A stretch of DNA of 64,000 nt from Chitinophaga barathri (lineage in GTDB: Bacteria > Bacteroidota > Bacteroidia > Chitinophagales > Chitinophagaceae). Position 1 is the stretch's first letter, and each line of letters opens with the position of its first letter. The notes under the pieces are model-generated. The model ran no database searches. It was not told the DNA's origin and saw only the letters and a list, made by a program, of their open reading frames with translations. Where the stretch lies: positions 62,001 to 126,000 of the forward strand of contig NZ_RMBX01000006.1 in assembly GCF_003807585.1 (NCBI RefSeq). The letters are read 5' to 3'. Below are positions 35,713-45,804 of this stretch, piece after piece. The position numbers and the translations under genes are program-made.

Positions 35713-35746
35713 CCAGTGCCGTTAGCGGTGTGAGCCGTTAACCTGG
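35713..35746 (+). promoter_or_regulatory. Hairpin in the rplW-rplB spacer
   Basis: GTTAGCGG pairs with CCGTTAAC (one G-U), enclosed by CCAG/CTGG. It starts 5 bases after the rplW stop. Confidence 0.5.
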
Positions 35747-35803
35747 ATGTATATACAGATCAAATTATAATAGTCTATTAAATCATTTTGAATTAAGTAG
35801 AAA

Positions 35804-36637
35804 ATGGCACTGAAAAAGTACAAACCGATTACAGCCGGTACCCGTTGGAAGATAGGTAATGCATATGCAGAGCTGACCACGGACACTCCTGAGAAGAGCC
35901 TGCTGGCTCCGGCACAGAGAACCGGCGGTAGAAACGCACAGGGCAGAAGGTCCATGCGTTACATCGGTGGCGGACACAAAAAACAATACCGTATCGTAGA
36001 TTTCAAACGCGATAAAGTAAACATTCCCGCTACTGTAAAAACTATTGAGTACGATCCGAACCGTACCGCATTTATCGCCCTGCTGAACTATGCGGATGGT
36101 GAGAAGCGTTACATCATTGCCCCCCAGGGCCTGCAGGTAGGTTCTACCGTAGTGAGCGGACCTGAAGTAGCTCCTGAGCTGGGTAATGCGTTACCGTTGA
36201 AAAATATGCCCCTGGGTACTGTTGTACACAACATCGAGCTGCAGCCTGGCAAAGGCGGTGCAATCGCACGCAGCGCCGGTGCTTATGCACAGCTGAGCAA
36301 CAAGGAGGAAAAATATGCTGTTCTGAAAATGCCTTCCGGCGAGCTGCGCAAAGTGCTGAGCACTTGTATGGCTACCGTAGGTACCGTTTCTAACTCAGAT
36401 CACGCGCTGCAGTCTATCGGTAAAGCCGGTGCCAATCGCTGGAGAGGTATCAAGCCCCGTAACCGTGGTGTGGCGATGAACCCTGTGGATCACCCGATGG
36501 GTGGTGGTGAAGGTAAATCTTCCGGTGGTCACCCGAGGTCCAGGACAGGTAAATATGCGAAGGGCCTGAAAACAAGGAAATCGCATAAGAGCTCTGACAA
36601 ACTGATCATCAGCCGCAAAGACGGTAAGAAATTATAA
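35804..36637 (+). CDS. rplB: 50S ribosomal protein L2
   Basis: A 277-residue protein essential for subunit joining and peptidyl transfer. The conserved region [26 protein letters not shown] includes the histidine near the active centre. Normal length. Confidence 0.98.
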   Translation: MALKKYKPITAGTRWKIGNAYAELTTDTPEKSLLAPAQRTGGRNAQGRRSMRYIGGGHKKQYRIVDFKRDKVNIPATVKTIEYDPNRTAFIALLNYADGEKRYIIAPQGLQVGSTVVSGPEVAPELGNALPLKNMPLGTVVHNIELQPGKGGAIARSAGAYAQLSNKEEKYAVLKMPSGELRKVLSTCMATVGTVSNSDHALQSIGKAGANRWRGIKPRNRGVAMNPVDHPMGGGEGKSSGGHPRSRTGKYAKGLKTRKSHKSSDKLIISRKDGKKL

Positions 36638-36696
36638 TTACGTATAACAGGTTCAGCCCTGGGCAACCGGGGTTGAAATCTTAAATAAACAAACAC

Positions 36697-36963
36697 ATGG
36701 GTCGTTCCATTAAAAAAGGTCCTTACGTAGACTTTAAATTAGAGAAGAAGGTAGAAAAACAGAACGAGGGCACCAAGCGCACGGTTATCAAAACCTGGAG
36801 CCGCCGCTCTACGATCACTCCCGACTTTGTGGGCCACACTTTTGCCGTGCATAATGGCAACAAGTTCATCCCGGTTTACGTAACGGAGTTCATGGTGGGT
36901 CACAAGCTGGGTGAGTTTGCTCCTACCCGCAACTTTAAAGGACACGCTAACAAGAAAATGTAG
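36697..36963 (+). CDS. rpsS: 30S ribosomal protein S19
   Basis: An 88-residue protein of the 30S head that contacts S13. [19 protein letters not shown] and [22 protein letters not shown] are typical. Confidence 0.98.
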   Translation: MGRSIKKGPYVDFKLEKKVEKQNEGTKRTVIKTWSRRSTITPDFVGHTFAVHNGNKFIPVYVTEFMVGHKLGEFAPTRNFKGHANKKM

Positions 36964-37093
36964 TATCCGTTTTTAAAGTTTCCCGTTTTCGGTTCCGCTG
37001 AGACAAACAGTTAAAGAGAACAAAGAAAGTTGCAGGAAACAGCAGGACCGGAAGCTGAAATAAGAAACTTATATAACACAGAAACAAAACACA

Positions 37094-37447
37094 ATGGAAG
37101 CAGTAGCTAAGCTGAACAATAATCCGACATCTACCCGCAAAATGCGTTTGCTTGCAGACCTGATCCGCGGCATGGAGGTTGAGAAAGCTTTGAATATTTT
37201 GAAATTCCATCCCAAACATCCGAGCACTCCGCTGGAGAAGCTGTTGCTGAGCGCAGTGGCCAACTGGAAAGTGAAGAATGAAGGTGCAAGGGTAGAAGAT
37301 GCTAACCTGTTCGTTAAAACCGTTTTTGTAGACGGTGGCCGCGTTCTCAAAAGGATGCGTCCCGCTCCGCAAGGCAGGGGTTACCGTATCCGCAAGAGAA
37401 GTAACCACGTAACAATTGTTGTTGACGGTCGTCCTGTACAACAATAA
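37094..37447 (+). CDS. rplV: 50S ribosomal protein L22
   Basis: A 117-residue protein whose extended beta hairpin ([19 protein letters not shown]) lines the exit tunnel with L4. It follows a 130-bp gap after rpsS, long for this operon. Confidence 0.97.
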   Translation: MEAVAKLNNNPTSTRKMRLLADLIRGMEVEKALNILKFHPKHPSTPLEKLLLSAVANWKVKNEGARVEDANLFVKTVFVDGGRVLKRMRPAPQGRGYRIRKRSNHVTIVVDGRPVQQ

Positions 37448-37504
37448 CGGAGGCAAGCTGTAGGAAAAATTATATTTAAACTCATAGACAAATAAAACCA
37501 GAAC

Positions 37505-38302
37505 ATGGGTCAGAAAACAAATCCTATTGGTAACAGGTTAGGTATCATCAGAGGATGGGACTCTAATTGGTATGGCAGCAAAAAAGATTATGCTGTCAAG
37601 CTGATCGAAGATAACAAGATCAGGACTTACCTGAACGCACGTATCAACAAAGGCGGTATCTCCCGCGTAGTGATCGAGCGTACACTGGGTAAGCTCATCA
37701 TCACCATTCATACCTCCAAACCTGGTATCATCATAGGTAAAGGCGGTAACGAAGTGGATCGCATCAAAGAAGAGCTGAAGAAGCTGACAGGTAAAGAAGA
37801 TGTTCAGATCAACATCCTCGAGATCCGTCGCCCTGAGGTGGATGCAACCATCGTTGCTGAAACGATCGCAAAACAGATCGAAAGCCGTATCAACTATAAA
37901 CGTGCCATCAAAATGGCGATAGCTACTGCGCTCCGTATGGGTGCGGAAGGTATCAAGGTAAAAGTAGGCGGCCGTCTTGGCGGTGCTGAAATTGCCCGTT
38001 CCGAAGAGATGAAACAAGGCCGCGTACCTTTGCATACTTACCGTATGGACATCGACTACGCTTCCCTGTTCGCGCTGACCGTTTACGGTAAGATCGGTAT
38101 CAAAGTGTGGATTTGTAAAGGTGAAGTACTCGGAAAACGTGACCTGAACCCGAACGCTGTATCCGGTAAGGAAGAAGGCGGACGTACAGGTGGCGGAGAT
38201 CGTGGCGGCCGTGGTGGTGAGCACCGTGGTGGCGGCGACAGAAGAGACAACCGTGGCGGTGGCGACAGAAGAGGTGGTGGAGACCGTGGTCCGCGCAAAT
38301 AA
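37505..38302 (+). CDS. rpsC: 30S ribosomal protein S3 with Gly/Arg-rich tail
   Basis: A 265-residue protein with the KH domain ([17 protein letters not shown]) and C-terminal domain ([19 protein letters not shown]) that line the mRNA entry channel. After KRDLNPNA (about residue 220) comes an extra tail of some 45 residues made almost only of Gly, Arg, Asp and Glu, with repeated RGG-type motifs ([20 protein letters not shown]). E. coli S3 has 233 residues and lacks it. Such tails bind RNA, so it may help helicase activity or anchor mRNA. Confidence 0.97.
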   Translation: MGQKTNPIGNRLGIIRGWDSNWYGSKKDYAVKLIEDNKIRTYLNARINKGGISRVVIERTLGKLIITIHTSKPGIIIGKGGNEVDRIKEELKKLTGKEDVQINILEIRRPEVDATIVAETIAKQIESRINYKRAIKMAIATALRMGAEGIKVKVGGRLGGAEIARSEEMKQGRVPLHTYRMDIDYASLFALTVYGKIGIKVWICKGEVLGKRDLNPNAVSGKEEGGRTGGGDRGGRGGEHRGGGDRRDNRGGGDRRGGGDRGPRK

Positions 38303-38353
38303 TCACACAGCCGTTAGAAATATCATTTAAACAACTTTTTAACAACATAAACG

Positions 38354-38773
38354 ATGTTACAGCCCAAGAGAACGAAACACAGGAAGATGCACAAAGGCCG
38401 CATCAAAGGTAACGCAAAGAGGGGCGCAGCTCTTTCTTTCGGTTCATTCGGCCTCAAAGCATTGGAACCTAAGTGGATCACAGACCGCCAGATAGAAGCT
38501 GCGCGGGTGGCGCTGACCAGGAGTATGAAGCGTGAAGGTAACGTGTGGATCCGTATATTCCCCGACAAGCCGATCACTGCCAAACCGCTGGAAGTGAGGA
38601 TGGGTAAAGGTAAAGGTGCGCCAGACCATTGGGCAGCCGTAGTGAAGCCCGGTCGCATCCTGTTTGAAGCAGACGGTGTTTCCATGGAAGTAGCGAAAGA
38701 AGCTATGGAACTGGCGGCACAGAAACTTCCGATCAAGGTGAAATTCGTTGTGCGCCGCGACTATGTTGCCTAA
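38354..38773 (+). CDS. rplP: 50S ribosomal protein L16
   Basis: A 139-residue protein contacting A-site t[27 protein letters not shown] and [24 protein letters not shown] are typical. Confidence 0.98.
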   Translation: MLQPKRTKHRKMHKGRIKGNAKRGAALSFGSFGLKALEPKWITDRQIEAARVALTRSMKREGNVWIRIFPDKPITAKPLEVRMGKGKGAPDHWAAVVKPGRILFEADGVSMEVAKEAMELAAQKLPIKVKFVVRRDYVA

Positions 38774-38837
38774 GCGTATGATGGTGTAAACCAGATCAAG
38801 TAAACAAACCTGATAACCAGAAACAAAATTTAATACA

Positions 38838-39041
38838 ATGCCAAAAGCAGCAAAACTGGATCTTAAAAGCCTGAGTGACCAAGACCTGAAAGAAAAACTT
38901 TCTGAGGAAGCACTTCGCCTGAAAAAGGTCACGTTCAGCCACGCGGTGACACCGATCGAAAATCCCATGAGCATCCGCTTCATGAGAAGGGAGATCGCAC
39001 GCATCCAGACTGAGATCCGCAGAAGAGCGCTGGGATTCTAA
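38838..39041 (+). CDS. rpmC: 50S ribosomal protein L29
   Basis: A 67-residue helical hairpin at the tunnel exit. LSDQDLKEKLSEEALRLKKV and IRFMRREIARIQTEIRRR are typical. Confidence 0.95.
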   Translation: MPKAAKLDLKSLSDQDLKEKLSEEALRLKKVTFSHAVTPIENPMSIRFMRREIARIQTEIRRRALGF

Positions 39042-39144
39042 GATCCCGGAGGGAGGGTGAAATAGTGATAGCTATTGTAACCAGCAAACAATAAACAATA
39101 TTATAGCCGCGTAACAGCGGTTTGGAGGTAAAATAACTTTCAAA

Positions 39145-39402
39145 ATGACCGAAAGAAAATTAAGAAAAACCAGGATTGGTGTAGTATCCAGCAACAAAAT
39201 GGATAAGACTGTTTCCGTTAGCGTTGAGCGTAAGGTGAAACACCCGATCTATGGTAAGTTCGTAAAGAAGACCACCAAGTTCATGGCACACGACGAAAAG
39301 AACGAGTGCAGCATTGGTGATACCGTACGGATTATGGAAACCCGTCCGCTGAGCAAAAACAAATGCTGGCGTATGGTGGAGATAATCGAAAAAGTAAAGT
39401 AA
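39145..39402 (+). CDS. rpsQ: 30S ribosomal protein S17
   Basis: An 85-residue OB-fold protein that binds 16S early in assembly. [23 protein letters not shown] and [18 protein letters not shown] are typical. Confidence 0.97.
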   Translation: MTERKLRKTRIGVVSSNKMDKTVSVSVERKVKHPIYGKFVKKTTKFMAHDEKNECSIGDTVRIMETRPLSKNKCWRMVEIIEKVK

Positions 39403-39419
39403 TTATTCATTTGTTTCAA

Positions 39420-39444
39420 GCTGCCGGTTGGAAGAACCTGCAGC
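39420..39444 (+). promoter_or_regulatory. Hairpin in the rpsQ-rplN spacer
   Basis: GCTGC-C-GGTT pairs with AACC-T-GCAGC around GGAAG, leaving one internal mismatch; 17 bases after the rpsQ stop. Confidence 0.45.
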
Positions 39445-39473
39445 CGCTGCTAAACAATTAACAACGTATTACG

Positions 39474-39842
39474 ATGATACAACAAGAATCAAGGCTGAAC
39501 GTAGCTGATAACAGTGGTGCCAAAGAAGTACTCTGCATCCGTGTGCTCGGCAACTCCGGACAGGATTATGCCGGTGTAGGCGATAAGATTGTAGTAACGG
39601 TAAAAGACGCCATCCCCGGTGGTGGTGTAAAAAAAGGCACCGTAACCAAAGCTGTTATAGTAAGGACTAAGAAGAAACTCCGTCGCCGTGACGGTTCTTA
39701 CATCCGCTTCGACGACAACGCCGTTGTATTGCTGAACAACTCCGACGAGCCCCGCGGTACCCGTATTTTCGGTCCGGTTGCCCGTGAGCTTCGCGATAAA
39801 GGATACATGAAGATCATCTCCCTGGCGCCTGAGGTGCTTTAA
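39474..39842 (+). CDS. rplN: 50S ribosomal protein L14
   Basis: A 122-residue protein at the subunit interface; [18 protein letters not shown] and [28 protein letters not shown] are diagnostic. A 193-bp gap with a long hairpin follows. Confidence 0.98.
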   Translation: MIQQESRLNVADNSGAKEVLCIRVLGNSGQDYAGVGDKIVVTVKDAIPGGGVKKGTVTKAVIVRTKKKLRRRDGSYIRFDDNAVVLLNNSDEPRGTRIFGPVARELRDKGYMKIISLAPEVL

Positions 39843-39857
39843 GGAGTCGATATAACG

Positions 39858-39960
39858 TTTCGGATCTGGGATTCGGGTTGTGTGAATAAAGGGATTATGT
39901 ATACAGAAAACCTTTATTTGAGAACTGGAATTCAAGATCCGAAATCTTTGCATATCTTTG
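39858..39960 (+). promoter_or_regulatory. Long stem-loop and internal promoter candidate before rplX
   Basis: TTTCGGATCT (39858-39867) pairs with AGATCCGAAA (39935-39944), and inside it AATAAAGG (39885-39892) pairs with CCTTTATT (39911-39918). Directly after it lie AATCTTTG and TATCTTTG (39953-39960), the latter a full -7 match, giving a possible internal promoter for rplX onward. No proper -33 box stands at the expected distance. Confidence 0.5.
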
Positions 39961-40035
39961 CAGCCCGTTTTAAAAACGACATAATATTAATCAAGCGGAG
40001 CAAGTGTTCTGCTTGGCGTTTAAACAAACAAACAG

Positions 40036-40374
40036 ATGAAAACTAGATTTAAGCCTAAGTTCAACATTAAGAAAGGCGACCTGGTTGTGGTGGTTACCGG
40101 CGATGATAAAGACCGGACCAAGCCCCGCAAGGTGTTGGAAATAATTACCGACAAAAACCGTGTATTGGTTGAAGGCGTTAACATCATCACCAAACACACC
40201 AAACCTACTGCACAGAATACCAAAGGCGGTATTGTTAAGCAGGAAGCGCCGATCGCTATTTCCAACGTAATGTTGTGGGACGCTAAGGCTGGCAAACCTA
40301 CCCGTGTAGGCCGCCAAAGAGAAAACGGTAAAGTAGTTCGTATCGCTAAAAAATCAGGGGAGGTAATCAAATAA
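40036..40374 (+). CDS. rplX: 50S ribosomal protein L24
   Basis: A 112-residue assembly-initiator protein with a KOW motif ([16 protein letters not shown]). Its stop codon shares one base with the rplE start (TAATG). Confidence 0.97.
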   Translation: MKTRFKPKFNIKKGDLVVVVTGDDKDRTKPRKVLEIITDKNRVLVEGVNIITKHTKPTAQNTKGGIVKQEAPIAISNVMLWDAKAGKPTRVGRQRENGKVVRIAKKSGEVIK

Positions 40375-40949
40375 TGGCAAACACATCATATCAACCCAGG
40401 CTGCAAACCAAATACCGTACCGAGGTAGTTAGTGCATTGCATAAGAAATTCAATTATAAAAGCATCATGCAGGTTCCCCGCCTGGAAAAGATCTGCCTGA
40501 ACCAGGGGATCAACGGCGCGGTGAGCGACAAGAAGCTGGTGGATATCGCAGTAGACGAAATGACCCGTATCGCTGGTCAGAAAGCTATCGCGACCATGTC
40601 CAAAAAAGACATCTCCAACTTCAAACTGCGTAAGAACATGCCGATCGGTGCGCGTGTAACGCTGCGCGGCGTGAACATGTACGAATTCCTGGACAGGCTG
40701 ATCGCTGTATCCCTGCCCCGCGTACGTGACTTCAAAGGTGTGAACGAAAAAGCTTTCGACGGCCGTGGTAACTATACCCTGGGCGTAACCGAGCAGATCA
40801 TTTTCCCGGAGATCGATATCGACAAGGTAACCCGCATCACCGGTATGGATATCACTTTCGTAACTACCGCCCAGACGAACGAAGAAGCTTTCGAGCTGCT
40901 GAAAGAACTGGGTATGCCGTTCAAGAACATCAAAAAAGATAATCAATAA
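40374..40949 (+). CDS. rplE: 50S ribosomal protein L5
   Basis: A 191-residue 5S-rRNA-binding protein. [22 protein letters not shown] and [21 protein letters not shown] are typical. Overlaps rplX by one base and lies 6 bp before rpsN, so these three form the tightest part of the operon. Confidence 0.98.
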   Translation: MANTSYQPRLQTKYRTEVVSALHKKFNYKSIMQVPRLEKICLNQGINGAVSDKKLVDIAVDEMTRIAGQKAIATMSKKDISNFKLRKNMPIGARVTLRGVNMYEFLDRLIAVSLPRVRDFKGVNEKAFDGRGNYTLGVTEQIIFPEIDIDKVTRITGMDITFVTTAQTNEEAFELLKELGMPFKNIKKDNQ

Positions 40950-40955
40950 TATCAC

Positions 40956-41225
40956 ATGGCAAAAGAATCCGTAAAAGCCAGACAAAGAAAGAGAGAGGCA
41001 ATGGTAGCCAAGTTTGCTGAGAAACGCGCTGCTCTGAAAGCAGAAGGTAACTACGCAGAACTGGACAAACTGCCCAAAAATGCATCTCCCGTTCGCCTGC
41101 ACAACCGTTGCCAGCTGTCCGGCCGTCCGAAAGGTTATATCCGTCAGTTCGGCGTTTGCCGTAACATGTTCCGCGACATGGCACTGGCTGGTAAGATCCC
41201 CGGCGTAAGAAAAGCTTCCTGGTAA
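40956..41225 (+). CDS. rpsN: 30S ribosomal protein S14, zinc-free type
   Basis: An 89-residue S14. The end [40 protein letters not shown] is conserved but has only two scattered cysteines and no CxxC...CxxC pair, so this is the zinc-independent form. Confidence 0.97.
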   Translation: MAKESVKARQRKREAMVAKFAEKRAALKAEGNYAELDKLPKNASPVRLHNRCQLSGRPKGYIRQFGVCRNMFRDMALAGKIPGVRKASW

Positions 41226-41326
41226 TTTCGCGCAGCGAATGCCGAAAGGCTTGAGTAGTATTTGATTTTCCTTTCTATATCGATTGGATATCGCATTGTA
41301 ATAACTTTTGTAAACTAAATCAAACA

Positions 41327-41725
41327 ATGGTTACTGATCCAATAGCAGATTTTCTCACACGTGTCCGTAATGCCCAGATGGCAAATCACAGGATCGTGGA
41401 AATTCCGGCTTCCAAACTGAAGAAACGTATTACCGAAATCCTGTACGACAAGGGTTATATCCTGAAGTACAAGTTCGAAGAGGACAGCAAACAGGGCCTC
41501 ATCAAGATAGCGTTGAAGTATGACCCGCAAACCAAGGTTCCTGCGATCCAGGACCTGCAAAGGATCTCCCGTCCCGGTCTGCGCCAGTACTCCAAACCGG
41601 GCGATTTCAAACGCATCAAAAACGGTCTGGGTATCGCTATCATCTCTACTTCCAAAGGTGTAATGACCGATAAGGAAGCAAAATTACAGAACGTAGGTGG
41701 CGAAGTAGTTTGCTACGTATATTAA
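41327..41725 (+). CDS. rpsH: 30S ribosomal protein S8
   Basis: A 132-residue 16S-binding protein; DPIADFLTRVRNAQMANH and ISTSKGVMTDKEA are typical. In E. coli S8 represses the spc operon by binding near rplE; no such site was recognised here. Confidence 0.98.
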   Translation: MVTDPIADFLTRVRNAQMANHRIVEIPASKLKKRITEILYDKGYILKYKFEEDSKQGLIKIALKYDPQTKVPAIQDLQRISRPGLRQYSKPGDFKRIKNGLGIAIISTSKGVMTDKEAKLQNVGGEVVCYVY

Positions 41726-41732
41726 TATATTC

Positions 41733-41768
41733 ATCCCGTCCCGGAGTATAACAGCTGCGGGACGGGAT
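41733..41768 (+). promoter_or_regulatory. Perfect 11-bp hairpin in the rpsH-rplF spacer
   Basis: ATCCCGTCCCG (41733-41743) and CGGGACGGGAT (41758-41768) pair without mismatch around a 14-nt loop, 7 bases after the rpsH stop. No T-run follows, so it should not simply terminate. Confidence 0.65.
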
Positions 41769-41845
41769 TACGGCATATCTGAGAATTAAGCCTTCTATAC
41801 GGGCTGAACACGGGATGCCGGAATCACACAATAAAACTGACGAAC

Positions 41846-42400
41846 ATGTCACGTATAGGCAGAGCTCCTATTAAATTGGCCAGCGGTATAACTGTAAGCG
41901 TTTCCGCTGCAAACGAGATCACGGTAAAAGGCCCGAAAGGCGAACTGAAACAGGTTCTGGACCGCGATATCAAAGTGGAAGTGAAAGAAGGCGAACTGAA
42001 CGTAGTACGCCCGACCGACCAGATCCGTCACCGCGCGCTGCACGGTCTGTACCGCGCACTGATCGCCAACATGGTGACCGGTGTTACCGACGGTTTCAAG
42101 AAACAACTGGAACTGGTGGGTGTAGGTTACAAGGCTGCGAACGCAGGTCAGTTGCTGGACTTATCTTTAGGTTATTCCCACAACATCATCTTCGAAGTGC
42201 CGAAAGAACTGAAAGTAAGCACACTTACCGAAAAAGGTAAGAACCCGCAGATCATGCTGGAGGGTATCGACAATCAACTGCTGGGCCAGGTTGCCGCTAA
42301 GATCCGCAGCCTCCGCAAACCCGAGCCGTACAAAGGTAAAGGTGTGCGTTACAGCGATGAAGTGGTACGCAAGAAAGCCGGTAAATCAGCTGGTAAGTAA
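41846..42400 (+). CDS. rplF: 50S ribosomal protein L6
   Basis: A 184-residue protein near the factor-binding site; MSRIGRAPIKLASGITV and EPYKGKGVRYSDEVVRKKAGKSAGK are typical. Confidence 0.98.
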   Translation: MSRIGRAPIKLASGITVSVSAANEITVKGPKGELKQVLDRDIKVEVKEGELNVVRPTDQIRHRALHGLYRALIANMVTGVTDGFKKQLELVGVGYKAANAGQLLDLSLGYSHNIIFEVPKELKVSTLTEKGKNPQIMLEGIDNQLLGQVAAKIRSLRKPEPYKGKGVRYSDEVVRKKAGKSAGK

Positions 42401-42441
42401 TCGTAACACGCGGTTGACACTAAACAGAATTATTAAACCAG

Positions 42442-42479
42442 CAGCGAATACCGTTATAGCAATATTGCGGTATTTGCTG
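42442..42479 (+). promoter_or_regulatory. Hairpin in the rplF-rplR spacer
   Basis: CAGCGAATACCG (42442-42453) pairs with CGGTATTTGCTG (42468-42479) over 12 positions with one G-U. A second short hairpin CCCG/CGGG follows near 42487-42501. Confidence 0.6.
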
Positions 42480-42520
42480 AACATAGTCCCGGCAGCATCG
42501 GGCCTTAAATACACTTAGTA

Positions 42521-42874
42521 ATGATTACAAGACTTAACAGAAGACAGAATATCCGCTACCGTATCCGTAAAAAGATCAGCGGAACTGCACAAAAGCCGAG
42601 ACTGTCTGTATTCCGCAGTAATTCAGACATCTATCTGCAGTTGATAGACGATACCACCGGCACTACACTGGCCGCAGCCTCCACCCGTGAGAAAGCGATC
42701 GTTAGCGCAACTGGTAACAAATCAGAGAAATCCAAAATGGCGGGCGCGTCCCTGGCTGCAAAAGCTGTGGCACTGGGTATCACCGGCTGTGTTTTTGACA
42801 GAAGCGGTTACCTGTACCATGGTCGTGTAAAAGCTACTGCAGACGGAGCACGCGAAGGCGGCCTGATGTTCTAA
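42521..42874 (+). CDS. rplR: 50S ribosomal protein L18
   Basis: A 117-residue 5S-rRNA-binding protein; [18 protein letters not shown] and [24 protein letters not shown] are typical. Confidence 0.98.
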   Translation: MITRLNRRQNIRYRIRKKISGTAQKPRLSVFRSNSDIYLQLIDDTTGTTLAAASTREKAIVSATGNKSEKSKMAGASLAAKAVALGITGCVFDRSGYLYHGRVKATADGAREGGLMF

Positions 42875-42933
42875 TGCTGAATAAAGGATTAGAAGAATAA
42901 ACAATCTGATATCGTAATTCTTATTAAATAAAA

Positions 42934-43452
42934 ATGGCAAAGAATTCATTCAATAAAGTAAAAGCTGGCGATCTGGAGCTGAAAGAAAAGGTTGTGGCTA
43001 TCAACAGGGTTACTAAAACCACCAAAGGCGGCCGTACTTTCAGTTTTTCCGCGCTGGTAGTTGTAGGTAACGAAAATGGCGTAGTGGGTCACGGTCTTGG
43101 CAAAGCCAAGGAAGTGCAGGAAGCTATCACCAAAGGTATCGACGACGCTAAGAAGAACCTGATCAAGATCCCGGTACATCACGGTACCATTCCTCACGAC
43201 CAGCTCGCGAAGGAAGGTGCGGCGAAAGTGCTGATCAAACCGGCTGCCCATGGTACCGGCGTGATCGCGGGTGGTTCTATGCGCGCCGTACTGGAAAGCG
43301 CCGGTATCACCGACGTTCTCGCTAAATCCCTGGGTTCCGCTAATCCCCACAACGTGGTGAAAGCGACTTTCAAAGCCCTGGGCATGCTGCGCGAACCGAT
43401 CGTTATCGCCAGAGCGCGCAACATATCCATGAAGAAAGTATTCAACGGATAA
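42934..43452 (+). CDS. rpsE: 30S ribosomal protein S5
   Basis: A 172-residue protein of translational fidelity and mRNA entry. [30 protein letters not shown] and the [18 protein letters not shown] loop are typical; spectinomycin-resistance positions lie in the N-terminal loop. Confidence 0.98.
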   Translation: MAKNSFNKVKAGDLELKEKVVAINRVTKTTKGGRTFSFSALVVVGNENGVVGHGLGKAKEVQEAITKGIDDAKKNLIKIPVHHGTIPHDQLAKEGAAKVLIKPAAHGTGVIAGGSMRAVLESAGITDVLAKSLGSANPHNVVKATFKALGMLREPIVIARARNISMKKVFNG

Positions 43453-43528
43453 GCACCTGATTCCAAATCCCGGTTCCGGCTGCTGAAGCAGGAGCGCGGT
43501 ATTCTTAATTGGAAATATTATAAAGAAA

Positions 43529-43714
43529 ATGGCAAAGATTAAGATCACCCAGGTAAAAAGCGGTATCGATCGTCCTGAACGTCAGAAGCTGACCCTGTTG
43601 GCTCTCGGACTGAAAAAGATGAACAACACCGTAGAGGTGGAAGCAACTCCCCAGATACTGGGCATGGTTCGTAAAGTGAACCACCTGGTAAAAGTGGAAG
43701 AAGTGAATGCATAA
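43529..43714 (+). CDS. rpmD: 50S ribosomal protein L30
   Basis: A 61-residue protein; ITQVKSGIDRPERQKLTLLALGLKKMNNTVE is typical of the bacterial short form. Confidence 0.95.
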   Translation: MAKIKITQVKSGIDRPERQKLTLLALGLKKMNNTVEVEATPQILGMVRKVNHLVKVEEVNA

Positions 43715-43809
43715 TGTAAAATTTTGATTTTTATATTGGCATCTTACTTTTTTGAATTATCATTGTAAAGCGAGCGGTTGATTTCCGCGTAAGTAAAACA
43801 ATTCAAGCT

Positions 43810-44256
43810 ATGAACTTACAGAATTTAAGGCCTGCAAAAGGCGCAGTACATAAAGAAAAACGTTTAGGCCGTGGTGAAGCATCCGGTAAAGGTGGTACTG
43901 CTACGAAAGGTAACAAAGGTGCTCAATCCAACACCGGTTACTCCAGCAAAAGAGGCCACGAAGGCGGTCAGATGCCTATCCAGCGCCGTTTGCCCAAACG
44001 CGGTTTTATTCCTATCGACCGTACTGAATATAAAGTATTCAACATCGGCCAACTGGAAACGATCATCGAAAAATACGGTATCCAGGAATTCTCCCTCGAA
44101 AATCTGTATATGAACGGCCTGATCAGCAAGACGAACAAAGTGAAAGTGCTCGGCCAGGGTGAACTGAAAAGCAAAGTAACGCTGAAAGTGAACGCGATCA
44201 GCGAGAAAGCCAAATCAGCCGTCGAAGCAGCCGGTGGAACTGTTGAACTGGTTTAA
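43810..44256 (+). CDS. rplO: 50S ribosomal protein L15
   Basis: A 148-residue late-assembly protein; MNLQNLRPAKGAVHKEKRLGRG and the Gly/Lys-rich extension GEASGKGGTATKGNKGAQS reach into 23S rRNA. Confidence 0.98.
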   Translation: MNLQNLRPAKGAVHKEKRLGRGEASGKGGTATKGNKGAQSNTGYSSKRGHEGGQMPIQRRLPKRGFIPIDRTEYKVFNIGQLETIIEKYGIQEFSLENLYMNGLISKTNKVKVLGQGELKSKVTLKVNAISEKAKSAVEAAGGTVELV

Positions 44257-44335
44257 GAAATTACGATAGAGAAGGCGCCTACGGAGTAGTGCGTCTTTTC
44301 GAATTTTACACGCGTTATTAAACTCTTATCTTCCT

Positions 44336-45679
44336 GTGAAGAAATTTATCGAAACCATAAAGAACATCTGGAGCATCGAGGACCTGCGTAAACGCATTCT
44401 CACCACGCTGCTCCTGGTACTTGTGTACCGTGTGGGCTCCTATATCACCCTTCCCGGTCTCGATCCCAACCAACTGGCCAACTTCTCTGAAACGTCCCAG
44501 AAAGGCATTCTGGGCCTGTTCAACATGTTCGCCGGGGGATCCTTTTCGCGTGCTTCCATTTTCGCACTGGGCATCATGCCGTATATCTCGGCGTCTATCG
44601 CCATACAGCTGCTGACCATCGCGGTTCCTTACTTCCAGAAATTGCAGAAGGAAGGGGACAGCGGCCGCAAAAAGATCAACCAGTACACCCGCCTGCTTAC
44701 CGTAATAGTTACCGCATTCCAGGCCAGCGCATACGTTGCTTACCTGAGAACGCAGTCCGGCGCGGCGCTGATACCCGAATACGGTACATTCCTGTTCTGG
44801 CTGTCCACTACGGTTGTACTCACCGCAGGTACCCTGTTCGTAATGTGGCTGGGTGAAAAGATCACGGATAAAGGGATTGGTAACGGTACTTCCATCATCA
44901 TCATGACCGGTATCCTTGCCCGTCTCCCCGAAGCGTTGCTCCAGGAATTCTCCCTGAAAACAACCGGCGCGGGCGGCGGTCTGCTCATCTTCCTCGTGGA
45001 GCTGGCATTCTTCATCCTGATCACCATCGGTCTTATCCTGCTGGTACAGGGCACACGCAAGATACCCGTGAACTATGCAAAACGTATTGTTGGCAATAAA
45101 CAATATGGTGGCGTACGCCAGTTCATTCCCCTCAAGGTGAATGCCTCCGGTGTAATGCCCATCATCTTTGCGCAGGCCATCATGTTCATACCGGCTACCG
45201 CCATTGGATTCGCCACGCAAAGTGCAGACGCTTCCACCTTCATCCGCATTTTCAGCGATCATACCAATCCCTGGTACAACGTGATCTATGCAGTGCTGGT
45301 GATAGTGTTCACTTTCTTCTATACAGCACTCATCTTCAACCCCACCCAGATGGCGGATGAAATGAAAAAGAACAACGGTTTTGTGCCAGGTGTAAAACCC
45401 GGTAAAGCAACCGCTGATTACATCGGCGCCGTAATGGACCGCATCACCCTTCCGGGCGCGTTTTTCCTCGCACTCGTGGGTATCATGCCCGGCATTGCCG
45501 CTGCATTGAAGATCAACAGCAATTTCGCAACCTTCTTCGGCGGTACATCCCTGCTGATCATGGTAGGCGTAATTCTTGACACCCTGCAGCAGATCGAAAG
45601 CCAGCTGCTCATGCGCCACTACGATGGCCTGATGAGCTCCGGCCGCATCAAAGGCAGAACCACACCGGCCAACGCCTGA
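44336..45679 (+). CDS. secY: Protein translocase subunit SecY, GTG start
   Basis: The 447-residue, ten-helix core of the Sec channel. The start is GTG (MKKFIETIKNIWSIEDLRKRI); no ATG fits. NMFAGGSFSRASIFALGIMPYISASI and the cytoplasmic loop with FVPGVKPGKATADYI are typical. It lies 79 bp after rplO; the weak pairing AAGGCGC/GCGTCTT (44272-44297) occupies that gap. The rare start may keep SecY below ribosomal protein levels. Confidence 0.97.
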   Translation: MKKFIETIKNIWSIEDLRKRILTTLLLVLVYRVGSYITLPGLDPNQLANFSETSQKGILGLFNMFAGGSFSRASIFALGIMPYISASIAIQLLTIAVPYFQKLQKEGDSGRKKINQYTRLLTVIVTAFQASAYVAYLRTQSGAALIPEYGTFLFWLSTTVVLTAGTLFVMWLGEKITDKGIGNGTSIIIMTGILARLPEALLQEFSLKTTGAGGGLLIFLVELAFFILITIGLILLVQGTRKIPVNYAKRIVGNKQYGGVRQFIPLKVNASGVMPIIFAQAIMFIPATAIGFATQSADASTFIRIFSDHTNPWYNVIYAVLVIVFTFFYTALIFNPTQMADEMKKNNGFVPGVKPGKATADYIGAVMDRITLPGAFFLALVGIMPGIAAALKINSNFATFFGGTSLLIMVGVILDTLQQIESQLLMRHYDGLMSSGRIKGRTTPANA

Positions 45680-45703
45680 TAAACAATCTTGCACAATATT
45701 TGC

Positions 45704-45741
45704 AGCCATCCAGAACCATGTTCCAGGATGGCTGTTTTCTT
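45704..45741 (+). terminator. Possible terminator between secY and map
   Basis: AGCCATCC (45704-45711) pairs with GGATGGCT (45726-45733), followed by GTTTTCTT. It lies 25 bases after the secY stop and could reduce read-through into map. Confidence 0.7.
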
Positions 45742-45804
45742 ATAGAGGATTCCCCTGCCGCGGGAACCTTACCGAATCACCAATTTTACCTAATTTCGCG
45801 TGTT

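Noticed and set aside
44318..45709. 463-codon ORF antisense to secY
   Set aside because: SecY is certain on the plus strand; the antisense translation is low-quality His/Gln/Cys-rich sequence without domains, caused by GC-rich codon bias.
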